Shown piece after piece: positions 1 to 9,334 of a DNA stretch of 56,339 nucleotides. The notes below the pieces were generated by a model. It worked only from the letters and a program-made list of their open reading frames with translations. It did no database searches and was not told the origin of the DNA. Origin of the DNA: an uncultured Lachnospiraceae bacterium. GTDB taxonomy: Bacteria > Bacillota > Clostridia > Lachnospirales > Lachnospiraceae. The number at the start of each line of letters is the position of its first letter. Position 1 is the first letter of the stretch. The stretch lies in assembly GCA_945913255.1 (NCBI GenBank), contig CAMEDC010000016.1, forward strand, positions 1-56,339, written 5' to 3'. The position numbers and the translations under genes are program-made.

Positions 1-50
1 ACATGTTTCATGACGCATTGGTGCCTTTCGCAGAAAGGCGGATTATAAGT

Positions 51-1160
51 ATGAAAGTGCTGTTTCTGGCAAATATTCCATCTCCTTATAGAGTGGATTT
101 CTTTCAGGAGTTAGGCAGACTTTGTGACCTGACAGTATTATATGAGCTTGAAAAGGCCAGCGACCGCAATGAGGCATGGGAGAGGAACATTGCGGATAAA
201 AGTTATAAGGAAATTTATTTGAAGCCTGTTATCAAACAGGCTTCTTCGGCATGGTGCCCTTCCGTGACAGAATATTTACGGGATAGGAGCTATGATATCA
301 TTGTAGTGGGAGTATATAGTACACCTACCGGCATGCAGGCGGTGCGATACCTGAAAAAGCATCGGATACCGTACTTGATTAACTGTGACGGAGGTATTAT
401 TTCTTATGGGGAAAGGACCTTCAAAAAAAAGCTGAAGACATGGCTGATCGGTGGGGCTTCAGGGTATCTTAGCACCGGTGAGGCAAGCAATCAATATCTC
501 ACTTATTATGGCGCTGAAAAGGAGAGAATATATCGCTATCCGTTTACAACGCTGCATGAGAAGGACTTGCTGAAACAGCCGCTCAAGAAAGAGGAAAAGC
601 TGGTATTGCGGGAGAAACTTGGTATTTCGGAAGAAAAAGTAATCCTTACTGTGGGGAATTTTATCCCCAGAAAGGGCTTTGATATTCTGCTGAAAGCGGC
701 AGGATATCTGAATAAGGAATACGGAGTTTTCCTTGTGGGCGGTGAAGAGACAGAAGAATACCGTACTATCAGGGAACGGTTGTCATTGACCAATATTCAT
801 TACCTTCCTTTTATGCAGAAGGAAGAAATACAGGAATATTACAGGGCAGCGGATTTATTCGTCCTTCCGACCAGAGAGGATATCTGGGGGCTGGTCATTA
901 ATGAGGCCATGGCAGCAGCCCTGCCAACCATCACAACAGAACGCTGTGTCGCAGGAGTGGAGATGCTGGAAAAAGAGGCTATCGTCCCGGTAGAACAGGA
1001 ACAACAGCTGGCGGAGAAAATTGCTGACTTATTGGAGCGTCCCGATGAACTGGAAAGGCAGTCGGTAAGAAATCTGGAAAAGAGCAGGGAATATACAATT
1101 GAAAATATGGCGAAGGTACATAAAGAAATCTTCGATGCATTTTGGGAGGCAAACGGATGA
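51..1160 (+). CDS. Glycosyltransferase family 4 (GT-B)
   Basis: This is a 369-residue retaining glycosyltransferase of the GT4 family, which transfers a sugar from a nucleotide donor to a growing lipid-linked oligosaccharide on the cytoplasmic face of the membrane. The N-terminus (MKVLFLANIPSPYRVDFF) is a typical GT-B acceptor-domain start, and the C-terminal donor domain carries the E-x7-E motif in EDIWGLVINE near residues 276-285. The frame is open back to an ATG at 3, but the ATG at 51 is preferred: AGAAAGG lies a few bases upstream and the family sequence begins here. The stop overlaps the next start (ATGA), so the two genes are translationally coupled. The window may begin inside a longer operon. 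Donor and acceptor sugars cannot be read from sequence. Confidence 0.88.
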   Translation: MKVLFLANIPSPYRVDFFQELGRLCDLTVLYELEKASDRNEAWERNIADKSYKEIYLKPVIKQASSAWCPSVTEYLRDRSYDIIVVGVYSTPTGMQAVRYLKKHRIPYLINCDGGIISYGERTFKKKLKTWLIGGASGYLSTGEASNQYLTYYGAEKERIYRYPFTTLHEKDLLKQPLKKEEKLVLREKLGISEEKVILTVGNFIPRKGFDILLKAAGYLNKEYGVFLVGGEETEEYRTIRERLSLTNIHYLPFMQKEEIQEYYRAADLFVLPTREDIWGLVINEAMAAALPTITTERCVAGVEMLEKEAIVPVEQEQQLAEKIADLLERPDELERQSVRNLEKSREYTIENMAKVHKEIFDAFWEANG

Positions 1161-2236
1161 AGATATTATTTTGCGGAACCCAGGTTCCGGAAAACATTGA
1201 ATATCAGATAAAGGACATATCCGCGGCAGGCAACAGATTTCAGAATAATCTGATTGCAAACTTAAGAAAATGCGGACATGAAGTGACGGAGTGTGTATAC
1301 ATTGGTGTACCTGTTCCTGAAAACATTCGAAAGGAACTGCCCGGCAATATTGTACTTAAAAGCAGCGGTTTTTTGAAAAGCCTTCTGACATACAGGAAGC
1401 TGGTAAGGAAACTGTTAGATGACAGTGACGCAGTTATGTGTTATAATATTACGTATGCTTGGGTGTTTCTGCCCTTCTGGGCGAGGAAAAAGAAAAGAAG
1501 AAGCATCGCGGTCATTGCGGACTACAGTGAAGCGGTGAGCTATGGGAGTGTTCCCGGTAAGTTGTATGCGATCCTTCAGGGATTCAGCATGCGTCACTTT
1601 GACTCGATTGTAGGGCTATCTGCCAATATTGGAAAAAAACTGAGAAAAAACCAGCGCTTTGTCCTGATGGAGGGAGGAATAGATAGAGAACTCTACGATT
1701 CCTTTCGCTATACAGAGCATGTTGAGAATAGCCCGATTACGTTGCTATATTCCGGTCTGCTCAGTCTGGTTACCGGAGTGGACAAGCTTTTGGAAGTAAT
1801 GAGGAATGTCAAAAATCAGAACATCCGGCTGCTGATATCCGGCAAGGGTGGATTAGAAGCACAGGTACGGCAGGCAGCGCAAGAGGATGCAAGGATTCTG
1901 TACATGGGGCATCTTCCTTATGAGGAATATGTAAAACAGCTTGGAAAAGCAGATATCCTGTTGAATCCGAGGAATATGGAACTGCCGGAAAATCAGAACA
2001 ATTTTCCATCCAAGATAATGGATTATTTGGCAGCGGGAAAGATTATCATTTCCACTAAATTTGCAGGGTGGGAAAAGTTTTCCGATTATATTGCTTTTTA
2101 CGATACTTACGAAGAGATTGCAGAAGCCATAGATCGGTTTATGCCGGAAAAACAACGGGAGACATTTGATAAAAACAGAGTATTTGCAAGAGAATTTTTG
2201 TGGGAAGAACAGGTGGCAAAAATAGTAGACAGATAA
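1157..2236 (+). CDS. Glycosyltransferase family 4-like (GT-B)
   Basis: This 359-residue GT-B protein is probably a second GT4-type glycosyltransferase of the same polysaccharide unit. The start MKILFCGTQVPENIEYQIKD at 1157 overlaps the previous stop by four bases. The frame is also open from 1142, but that start would sit well inside the upstream gene. The C-terminal donor domain has the motif NNFPSKIMDYLAAGK near residues 281-295, a common GT4 variant in which PSK-x-DY-AAG replaces the classic E-x7-E loop. No membrane segments or signal peptide are seen. The gap to the EpsG-like gene is nine bases, so these genes form one transcription unit. Sugar specificity is unknown. Confidence 0.82.
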   Translation: MKILFCGTQVPENIEYQIKDISAAGNRFQNNLIANLRKCGHEVTECVYIGVPVPENIRKELPGNIVLKSSGFLKSLLTYRKLVRKLLDDSDAVMCYNITYAWVFLPFWARKKKRRSIAVIADYSEAVSYGSVPGKLYAILQGFSMRHFDSIVGLSANIGKKLRKNQRFVLMEGGIDRELYDSFRYTEHVENSPITLLYSGLLSLVTGVDKLLEVMRNVKNQNIRLLISGKGGLEAQVRQAAQEDARILYMGHLPYEEYVKQLGKADILLNPRNMELPENQNNFPSKIMDYLAAGKIIISTKFAGWEKFSDYIAFYDTYEEIAEAIDRFMPEKQRETFDKNRVFAREFLWEEQVAKIVDR

Positions 2237-2245
2237 GGAAAATAT

Positions 2246-3397
2246 ATGTATCAATTCATGTTAATTTGGCTTGCGATAGCTGCATTGATTCAGCTTTTCA
2301 AGCCCGAAGCAAAAATCAATAAGATATTGTTTTGGATTTCAGTTGCAATTTTAACCTATATGCAGGCGTTCCGATATGGTCAGGGCAGGGATTATTGGGG
2401 ATATCGGATAATATATACAAGCGCCCCATATAAAAGAGGGTTCCCTTCCTACTGGTATACCTGTTATGTCCATGGAGAAGTCGGATTCAAGTTTTTGATT
2501 AATGTTTTTACTAATTTTGGTATACCGGCTGTGGTTTTTTATGGGATTTTTGGGACGGTAATTATGGGATTTGTGGTCGCAGCAATCAAAAAGTACAGTC
2601 CCTATGAAAATCTTTCGTTACTGTTATTCTATCCAACTTTTTACCTTAGCTATGTGGTTTCGGGAATCAGGCAGGCAATGGTGACTGCTGTTTTTCTGTT
2701 GTTTGCATTGAAATTACTGCGTGAAGGCAAGTATATAAAATATATATTAGTTACATTGATATGCGCAAGCATTCATGCGGTAGCCCTTTTCTTCCTCGTG
2801 TTATTACCGATTAAATGGATTCGCGAAAAATGGATTTTGTATTGTGTTCCTGTCGTATGTCTTGCGGGAGGAATAGTAGCTTTTACACCGATTCACGATT
2901 GGCTGGGAACTTTCCCGGGGCTTTTGAGATTGACAGTTGTTGAAATCAGTGTAGGTGGTCTGGCAGAAAGAACATTGATGTTTGGCATTATTACATTTTT
3001 ATACTGGTACGGAAATCGTAAGAATGACAAAATTGCATTTTTATATAAAGTATACGGAGTCAGCTATTTGGTGGCCATGGCCGGAATGACAACGGCATAT
3101 GGAAGTCAAAGAATGACAATGCCACTGAAGGCAGTGGAGATTATTCTTATTCCGCTTTTACTGGCAGAGTGCGGAATGAAACTATATAAAAGAATACTCT
3201 GGACCGGCGTTGTGGGGATTTCTTTGATTATGAGTCTGAAAAATCTGCAGTTTTACGGTGAAGATTATAATGCATTTACGTATCCCTATGTCTCTATTTG
3301 GGACGATTTTGATGAATCCAGAGAGAATGCCATGATAGAGAATCAACAGAGCTGGGATGAACTATATGAGGAGAAGGGAATGAGCCGGAATGAATAG
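2246..3397 (+). CDS. EpsG-family polysaccharide polymerase-like membrane protein
   Basis: This is a 383-residue polytopic membrane protein of the EpsG family (Pfam EpsG), whose members are thought to act as Wzy-like polymerases that join undecaprenol-linked repeat units outside the cytoplasmic membrane. The diagnostic N-terminal feature is FRYGQGRDYWGY near residues 42-53, after two hydrophobic segments. About nine to ten hydrophobic segments follow, and the loop VSGIRQAMVTAVFLL near residues 141-155 matches the family's conserved R-Q segment. It sits between glycosyltransferase genes, with its stop overlapping the next start, which supports a role as polymerase for this cluster. A second ligase/polymerase-like gene lies at 28519, so the two may serve different polymers. 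Confidence 0.8.
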   Translation: MYQFMLIWLAIAALIQLFKPEAKINKILFWISVAILTYMQAFRYGQGRDYWGYRIIYTSAPYKRGFPSYWYTCYVHGEVGFKFLINVFTNFGIPAVVFYGIFGTVIMGFVVAAIKKYSPYENLSLLLFYPTFYLSYVVSGIRQAMVTAVFLLFALKLLREGKYIKYILVTLICASIHAVALFFLVLLPIKWIREKWILYCVPVVCLAGGIVAFTPIHDWLGTFPGLLRLTVVEISVGGLAERTLMFGIITFLYWYGNRKNDKIAFLYKVYGVSYLVAMAGMTTAYGSQRMTMPLKAVEIILIPLLLAECGMKLYKRILWTGVVGISLIMSLKNLQFYGEDYNAFTYPYVSIWDDFDESRENAMIENQQSWDELYEEKGMSRNE

Positions 3398-4112
3398 GAG
3401 TGAATGTCGGTTATGCATTATTGTACCTATTTACAGAACATTTCCGAAGAAGGAAGAACTACTGTCATTGAATCGATTAAAACAGCTGGCTCAGGGAGAG
3501 AACATATATTTTGTCGCACCGGACAAACTGAATTTGTCGGCATATGAATCTTATCACTGGAATGCGGAACGGTTTGAACAAAAGTATTTTCATAGTGTTG
3601 ATGGATATACAAAATTATTGTTAAAGCCGGATTTTTACACACGGTTTGAAAAATATGATTATATGTTGATTTGCCAGACAGACGCACTGTTATTGCAACC
3701 GGTGGAGAAAGTGCGTGAGTTTATGGAACTGCCATACGATTATTTCGGCGCACCATGGCCCGGCGGAACAATCGCTTATCAGTATAGTTTTCGCGGGTTG
3801 TCATTGGTAAAAAGATTTATGAAACAGAAAGTATGCTATGTGGGTAACGGAGGCTTTTCGTTACGAAATATAGAGCGGACGATTGCGCTGTTGAAGGAAA
3901 AGAAAAAGTACACGCGTATATGGAATAGCGGAGAAGATCAATTTTTTGCATACCATGGGCAGTGCAACAAAGTGGGATTTCGGATTGCTCCGCCGGAGCT
4001 GGCAGAGAAATTTGCGTTGGAGAGAGATGTCAGAGAAAAAATAGAGAGTGGATTATTGCCTGTGGGGGTACATGCGTGGATGAAATACTATCCTGAGTTG
4101 GGTGAGGAGTAA
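3390..4112 (+). CDS. DUF5672-family putative glycosyltransferase
   Basis: This 240-residue soluble protein resembles DUF5672, a GT-A-like family found in polysaccharide clusters. It starts with a beta strand (RLCIIVPIYRTFP). Near residues 92-102 it has YDYMLICQTDALLL, where QTDA occupies the place of a metal-binding D-x-D/DA motif, followed by YFGAPWPGG and the glycine-rich GNGGFSLRN. These are the segments by which the family is recognised. Its start overlaps the EpsG-like gene by eight bases. The reaction has not, to my knowledge, been established for the family, so the glycosyltransferase role is an inference from fold and context. Confidence 0.72.
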   Translation: MNRSECRLCIIVPIYRTFPKKEELLSLNRLKQLAQGENIYFVAPDKLNLSAYESYHWNAERFEQKYFHSVDGYTKLLLKPDFYTRFEKYDYMLICQTDALLLQPVEKVREFMELPYDYFGAPWPGGTIAYQYSFRGLSLVKRFMKQKVCYVGNGGFSLRNIERTIALLKEKKKYTRIWNSGEDQFFAYHGQCNKVGFRIAPPELAEKFALERDVREKIESGLLPVGVHAWMKYYPELGEE

Positions 4113-4146
4113 AGATAGAATGAAAGGAAATGAAAAGAGGCAAGAT

Positions 4147-5091
4147 ATGGCGTATGCACCAATAGTATTGTTTGTATATAATCGTAAAGAACATACACGT
4201 AAAACCCTGGAGGCGTTAAAGAAAAATTATGGTGCCGCAGAAAGCATACTTTACATTTATTCCGATGGTGCAAAAGAGAATACGAAAGAATCGGTTGGGG
4301 AAGTGCGAGATTATATCAGCACAGTAACCGGTTTTAAGGAAGTTCATATTATTCAACGGGAAGAAAACAGGGGATTGGCAGCATCTGTAATCGCCGGCGT
4401 AACGGAGGTTTTGAGTTGCTATGACAGAGCAATTATCATGGAAGATGATTTAGTGACGACGCCTTTCTTCCTGCAATATATGAATGAAGCACTGGAAAAA
4501 TATGAGAGTAACAAGCAGGTTTATTCAATTACGGGATATTCTCATTTCCCAAAAGGAAATGAGAAGTTACCGGAAACATACTTTATGCAGTTTACCAGTT
4601 CTTGGACATGGGCAACCTGGAAGGACAGATGGGATAAGTTTGACCCGCTGGCGTTGGGGTGGCAAGAAGTAACAAATGATAAAAAACAGAGTTATGCATT
4701 TGATTATGACGGAAGCTTTGGTATGACAAAAATGCTAATACAGCAAATGGAAGAAAAAAGTATTGATTCTTGGGCAGTCAGATGGTGCTATTGTGTATTC
4801 TTGCACAAGGGATTGACACTCTTCCCAAATAAATCCTTATGCATGAATACAGGATTTGATGGCACAGGAGTTCATTGCGGCGTGAGCAATGAGAAGGAAT
4901 CCCGTGATATGCATACAGGAGCAATTTGTTATTTCCCGGATGAAATAAGCGAAGTACCTCAAACAAGGCAGGAAATCAAACGTGAAATGAAGAGAGAACG
5001 CAAAAATCATTATAAAGAAAGAATAAAATATTATTTTTGTAATCCAAAGCAGATGATAAAAAAGATTAAGAATGTAGTAAAGACAAATTAA
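4147..5091 (+). CDS. Glycosyltransferase family 2-like (GT-A)
   Basis: A GT-A glycosyltransferase of about 314 residues. The core starts MAYAPIVLFVYNRKEHTRKT, and IIMEDDLVT near residues 95-103 is the acidic motif. The sequence SWTWATWKDRWDKFDP (residues about 152-167) is typical of a sub-group often annotated as family 2 or sugar transferase. The start is uncertain: GTG at 4102, ATG at 4120 and ATG at 4147 are all in frame. I prefer 4147 because AAGAGG lies at good spacing and the conserved sequence begins there. The last 40 residues are strongly basic, which could favour contact with the membrane surface. It follows the DUF5672 gene in the same operon. Sugar specificity is unknown. Confidence 0.75.
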   Translation: MAYAPIVLFVYNRKEHTRKTLEALKKNYGAAESILYIYSDGAKENTKESVGEVRDYISTVTGFKEVHIIQREENRGLAASVIAGVTEVLSCYDRAIIMEDDLVTTPFFLQYMNEALEKYESNKQVYSITGYSHFPKGNEKLPETYFMQFTSSWTWATWKDRWDKFDPLALGWQEVTNDKKQSYAFDYDGSFGMTKMLIQQMEEKSIDSWAVRWCYCVFLHKGLTLFPNKSLCMNTGFDGTGVHCGVSNEKESRDMHTGAICYFPDEISEVPQTRQEIKREMKRERKNHYKERIKYYFCNPKQMIKKIKNVVKTN

Positions 5092-5149
5092 TGAAGTTTA
5101 CAAAATAGGATGATTGTGTCATTTTGCAGCATCTTTTGGGGAGTATTGT

Positions 5150-6178
5150 ATGAAAAAGGTCAGAGTGAAATTTGACGGATTTAACGGCGCTGAGCCATTC
5201 ACATTAAATAGAGAAGCGAGAATGATTCTTTCACTATTAGAGAAACACTATGAGGTTGAATTGTCAGATTTCCCTGATTATGTTTTTTGCAATGTGAATA
5301 GCCGGGATTACTATAAATACGATGGCATAAGAATATTCTGTACGATTGAGGCAATATGCCCTGATTTCAATTTGTGTGACTATGGCATCGGCTTTGAATA
5401 TTTAGAGTTTATGGATCGATATTTCCGTTTTCCTAATTATGGATTTTATTCTCAAGTGGTAGCGGATATGATAGATAAGCACAAGAATGTAGAAAGCGAA
5501 TTGACTGAACGCCAATTTTGCAGTTTTGTGTACTCTAATGCAAAGGCTGATTCTATGCGAGAACAACTATATAATGTGCTTAATGCGTATCGAGTTGTGG
5601 ATTCCGGGGGTAAATATCTGAACAATCAACCGGATGGCCGGGCCGTCGAAGACAAATTGGCATTTGAAAAAGTACATAAGTTTTCTATCGCTTGTGAGAA
5701 TGCCTCTCATCCCGGGTATCATACGGAAAAATTGATAGAAGCATTTGCCGCCGGTACGGTGCCAATTTATTGGGGCGATCCGGAAGTGGGTAAGGTATTT
5801 AATAAAAAGGCATTTGTGGATGTAAATGATTTTGATTGCCTTGAAGATGTAGTAAGCCGTGTAAAGGAGTTAGATGAGAATCCGGAATTGTATTTGGCAA
5901 TGCTAAAAGAACCGGCAGTCAATATTGGAAATGATGAAATACCATATACGGGATGTGAAACCGGGCGTGATGTCGCAGAGCATCAGTTACATGAACTGGA
6001 GGAATATTTGGTTCATATTTTTGATCAGCCTCTGGATAAAGCATATCGCCGTAATCGAGGTTTTTGGGGAATGCAGTATTTGCAAGAGAAAAGGAGTGTC
6101 GGAAGAATAATAGAGAATTATATGAAATTGAGGGATTTTCCTATTGCCAAACTAATCCGCAAATGGCGAAAAGATTGA
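5150..6178 (+). CDS. GT10 family alpha-1,3-fucosyltransferase
   Basis: This is a 342-residue protein of the GT10 family, whose members transfer L-fucose from GDP-fucose in alpha-1,3 or alpha-1,4 linkage. The recognition comes from the C-terminal donor-binding block: FSIACENASHPGYHTEKL near residues 179-196, then AAGTVPIYWGDPEVGKVFN at about 200-218. Together these match the family signature E-N...Y-x-TEK...VP-x-YWG-x-P. The N-terminal half (VKFDGFNGAEPF) is the acceptor domain. The frame extends back to 5114, but ATG at 5150 follows GGGGAG and fits the family start. The gene is next to an O-fucosyltransferase-like gene. GDP-fucose synthesis genes (gmd, fcl) are not in the window, so the donor must be made elsewhere. 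Confidence 0.82.
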   Translation: MKKVRVKFDGFNGAEPFTLNREARMILSLLEKHYEVELSDFPDYVFCNVNSRDYYKYDGIRIFCTIEAICPDFNLCDYGIGFEYLEFMDRYFRFPNYGFYSQVVADMIDKHKNVESELTERQFCSFVYSNAKADSMREQLYNVLNAYRVVDSGGKYLNNQPDGRAVEDKLAFEKVHKFSIACENASHPGYHTEKLIEAFAAGTVPIYWGDPEVGKVFNKKAFVDVNDFDCLEDVVSRVKELDENPELYLAMLKEPAVNIGNDEIPYTGCETGRDVAEHQLHELEEYLVHIFDQPLDKAYRRNRGFWGMQYLQEKRSVGRIIENYMKLRDFPIAKLIRKWRKD

Positions 6179-6212
6179 GCAGGTCTATTAAGGAAGAAAA
6201 TGGTGAGATGAA

Positions 6213-7196
6213 ATGTGTAGGAAACTTCTACGTAATATAAAGAAAAATATAGGGCAGGTTTTGCTTAGGGATAACAAATTCAGCCATTTGTTAATTAGGA
6301 TTAATTTGGAATTATTTCATCCGGAACTTTGTGAACGAAGGCATTCTTTTGGAAATCAAAATCCGGATAAGACATTTTATGTTATTAAGTTTGATGATGC
6401 CAATGGATTATTAACAATTGTGCAATATGTGCTTTCTGCATGTCAATATGCAGAAAGCCGAGGGTGGATACCGGTTGTAGATTTCAGGGAAACAAAAATG
6501 CAATATGTATCAGAAAAAGACCGGCAAAATGTATGGGAGATTTTTTTCAAGCAGCCATCTCCGTATACCTTGGAAGAGGTGTATGCATCCCAAAAAGTAA
6601 TCTTCTTAAGCAGAGCAGTTCGGTGGCAAAGTCCTCACTTTAGGATTACTGAAGCAATGCAGAAACCGGAAGCTTTAGAAAGGCTAAACAAGTATATATC
6701 TAATAAGTTAATACTATCTGATGATATTGAAAGAAAAGTCACAATAGCCATGCAAGAGAGAAGATTAGAAGATTCATTAGGAGTCTCTTTGCGGGGTACA
6801 GATTATACCAGTTTAAAACCGGCGGGTCATCCTATACAGCCCAACATAGAGCAGGTAATTTCTAAGATTCATGAGTATTTAGCGCAGCATACTATATCGA
6901 AAATATTTTTGGTTACAGAGGACGAGACAATTTATCACATAATGAAACAGGAATTTGGAGAATTGATTGATACTTATGGTAACCGCTATATTCAGAAGTA
7001 TGATGGTTTGGCGAGAATTGCCAATTATATTAATGAGCCTAATGAACAGGGCAGAGAATATTTGATTAGAACCGTGTTGCTGTCAAAATGTAAGGCACTG
7101 ATTGGGGGAAATAACGGAGCAGCCCAGTTCGCTATTTTATTGAATGGGGGAGCCTATGAGTATAGATATATATTCGACTTGGGTGAATATGAATAG
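6213..7196 (+). CDS. Putative O-/alpha-1,6-fucosyltransferase-fold glycosyltransferase
   Basis: A 327-residue protein with features of the GT-B fucosyltransferase superfamily that includes GT23 (NodZ/FUT8) and protein O-fucosyltransferases. The key visible segment is LGVSLRGTDYTSLKPAGHP near residues 190-208, where the R-G-T-D sequence lies where those enzymes place the GDP-binding arginine. It is followed by a Rossmann-like strand, KIFLVTEDETIYHIMKQEFG, and near the C-terminus by CKALIGGNNGAAQFAILL, the typical glycine-rich donor loop. Placement directly after a GT10 fucosyltransferase supports fucose or a related deoxy sugar as donor. Family assignment is by eye and moderately uncertain; the protein could be a divergent GT-B enzyme using another nucleotide sugar. 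Confidence 0.5.
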   Translation: MCRKLLRNIKKNIGQVLLRDNKFSHLLIRINLELFHPELCERRHSFGNQNPDKTFYVIKFDDANGLLTIVQYVLSACQYAESRGWIPVVDFRETKMQYVSEKDRQNVWEIFFKQPSPYTLEEVYASQKVIFLSRAVRWQSPHFRITEAMQKPEALERLNKYISNKLILSDDIERKVTIAMQERRLEDSLGVSLRGTDYTSLKPAGHPIQPNIEQVISKIHEYLAQHTISKIFLVTEDETIYHIMKQEFGELIDTYGNRYIQKYDGLARIANYINEPNEQGREYLIRTVLLSKCKALIGGNNGAAQFAILLNGGAYEYRYIFDLGEYE

Positions 7197-7212
7197 AAAG
7201 GAATAGTTCAGC

Positions 7213-8016
7213 ATGATATGGGCGGTAAATTATGCGAATGAGAAGTTTGCAAAGGCACAGAAACTGAATACAAAGACAGCCTATGCACATGGGGTGGATA
7301 AGGTATTGTCCTTTGCCCCGGAAGATATTGATATAGAGTTCAGAGAGAAAAATAAAGATATTTTGAGCAGACCACGTGGAAACGGATACTGGCTCTGGAA
7401 ACCGTACTTTATTGCGAAGGCAATGGAATTGATGGAAGACGGGGAGTGGTTAATTTATGCAGATGCCGGACTGTATTATCTTAGCGACGTGAAAGCATTT
7501 ATCCGAAAAGCGACTGAACAGGGAGCATGGCTGATTTGCCAGGAGACAGGCTTTCCGGAGAAGCAGTACACAAAGCGAGATGCTTTTGTTTACATGAACA
7601 TGGATGCTCCGGTTTATATAGATGCCATACAGAGAGCGGCAACACTTGTCATTATTAAAAAATGCAAGAAATCATATGAATTTTTACAGGAATGGATAAA
7701 GTATGCGAGTGATTCACAAATTATTACAGATGATCCGAATACATGTGGGAAAGAAAATTATGAAGGCTTTATAGAAAATCGCCACGATCAAAGCGTTTTT
7801 TCATTGCTTACAAAAAAGTATGAAGGTGTTACCATTGACAATAATTTGTTTGTAAAGTATCCCAGGAAAGAGAAACCGCAGGCATTATTGTGCTGTCATC
7901 GGACGAATCATGGTAGCGTTATGTCGGTGAGGATTCATAGAAAAGCAGACCCTTATTGGTGGAAACTGAAAGCTATTATTAAAAAGGGTATTGGTAAAAT
8001 TTCCAATCATGTGTGA
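7213..8016 (+). CDS. Uncharacterised GT-A-like protein of polysaccharide clusters
   Basis: A 267-residue soluble protein that I cannot assign to a named CAZy family. It has the layout of a GT-A nucleotide-diphospho-sugar transferase. SRPRGNGYWLWKPYFIAKAM near residues 52-71 precedes WLIYADAGLYYLSD at about 79-92, where D-A-G probably stands for the metal/nucleotide-binding D-x-D. Near the middle lies ENRHDQSVFSLLTKKY, with a conserved-looking R-H-D-Q-S, and the C-terminus contains CCHRTNHGS. Such R-x-D-Q-S and H-R-x-N pieces resemble acceptor-loop residues of capsular transferases. It lies 16 bases after the previous gene. The glycosyltransferase role is inferred from the motifs and the operon. 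Confidence 0.5.
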   Translation: MIWAVNYANEKFAKAQKLNTKTAYAHGVDKVLSFAPEDIDIEFREKNKDILSRPRGNGYWLWKPYFIAKAMELMEDGEWLIYADAGLYYLSDVKAFIRKATEQGAWLICQETGFPEKQYTKRDAFVYMNMDAPVYIDAIQRAATLVIIKKCKKSYEFLQEWIKYASDSQIITDDPNTCGKENYEGFIENRHDQSVFSLLTKKYEGVTIDNNLFVKYPRKEKPQALLCCHRTNHGSVMSVRIHRKADPYWWKLKAIIKKGIGKISNHV

Positions 8017-8068
8017 TAGTCAAGTGAGATTAGCAGAACAAGTTAAGAGTGAGGAAATTACAAAATAA

Positions 8069-9334
8069 ATGAGAGTAGTTCATGTTAGTACAACAGTATC
8101 TGAAGCATCTGCAAATACAAGATTGCATCGTGCATTAATGCAAGAGGGAATTGATTCCCGGATTATGGTGATTGCATATAAGGGAGATGTTCCGAGAGTA
8201 GATACTGCGTCTTTGAACGTTCTGGACAAATGTTGTATAAAAATAAGAAAAAGTTTCAACAGCATGTTCCACTTGAATGAGTTGGTATTACCAAAACATC
8301 CGTTTTCCTTTGGAACCATAGGATGGCATTTATATAGAAATAGCATACTAAAAAGTGCGGATATAATACATTTACACTGGATATGCAACATAATGTCGAT
8401 TAACGACATACAAAAAATATTGGCGATGGGCAAGCCTGTTGTCTGGACATGCCATGACAGCTGGGCATTTACAGGAGGATGCCACGTACGGTATGGTTGT
8501 AATCATTTTGAAAATGCATGCGGAATGTGCCGGATGCTGGAGAAACCTAGTAATAAAGATGTTTCCTATAGAGTGCTGAGAGAAAAGCGTAAGAGATGGA
8601 AAGGAAATAAAATTACTTTTGTTGCGCCCAGCACCTGGATGGGAGAGTGCATTTCGGAAAGTGCATTGTTTTGCCGAAATAGGGTTGAGATTATACCAAA
8701 CACCATTGATTTGGCTGTATATCATCCAATGACGGATGCAGAGATTGAAGCATTAACAGGTGAGAAAAAGAGGAAAGATAAAATTAATCTCTTATTTGGG
8801 GCGAATGATATAAAGACCCCTTATAAGGGATTTGAGTATTTAGTAGAAATGCTGAATAAGCTTGTTATGCTTCATCCGGATTATAAAGATAAATTTGTGC
8901 TTCACATTGTTGGTGCTGGGTCTGCCGTTGAAGGTATCCCGGAGGCATTGGAGAGTGTTTATTGGGGATATATTTCCGACACAAAAAAGATGGCTGCCAT
9001 CTATAGTCAGTCCGATGTTTTGCTTTATCCTTCTGTTGATGATAACCTTCCGGGAATGATAATGGAAAGCCTTGCTTGTGCAACACCTGTGGTGGCTTTT
9101 AACACCGGGGGGATATCTGATATGGTACAGCACCATTATAACGGTTATATTGCAGAACAGAAAAATGTGGACGATTTTTTACAGGGATTGCTATGGGTAT
9201 TGAATCATAATGAAAATAACATTTTAGGAGAGCATGGCGTGCAGAAGGTAAGAACTGAATACGGATATCAGGCAATTGCGGAAAAACATATTGAACTGTA
9301 TCGGTCCTTATTAAATGGAGAGAAGAATGTGTAA
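8069..9334 (+). CDS. Glycosyltransferase family 4 (WcaC-like, cysteine-rich loop)
   Basis: A 421-residue GT4 enzyme. The N-terminal domain contains HLHWICNIMSI and PVVWTCHDSWAFTGGCHV near residues 122-139, followed by a cluster of cysteines (GCNHFENACGMC). This W-x-x-HD-x-WAFTGGCH plus cysteine layout characterises a GT4 subgroup seen in colanic-acid-type and other exopolysaccharide operons. The donor domain has PSVDDNLPGMIMESLACATP near residues 322-341, with the E-x-LA loop. GAGGA lies 13 bases before the start, so translation initiation may be modest. Its last eight bases overlap the following GT2 gene. Confidence 0.85.
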   Translation: MRVVHVSTTVSEASANTRLHRALMQEGIDSRIMVIAYKGDVPRVDTASLNVLDKCCIKIRKSFNSMFHLNELVLPKHPFSFGTIGWHLYRNSILKSADIIHLHWICNIMSINDIQKILAMGKPVVWTCHDSWAFTGGCHVRYGCNHFENACGMCRMLEKPSNKDVSYRVLREKRKRWKGNKITFVAPSTWMGECISESALFCRNRVEIIPNTIDLAVYHPMTDAEIEALTGEKKRKDKINLLFGANDIKTPYKGFEYLVEMLNKLVMLHPDYKDKFVLHIVGAGSAVEGIPEALESVYWGYISDTKKMAAIYSQSDVLLYPSVDDNLPGMIMESLACATPVVAFNTGGISDMVQHHYNGYIAEQKNVDDFLQGLLWVLNHNENNILGEHGVQKVRTEYGYQAIAEKHIELYRSLLNGEKNV

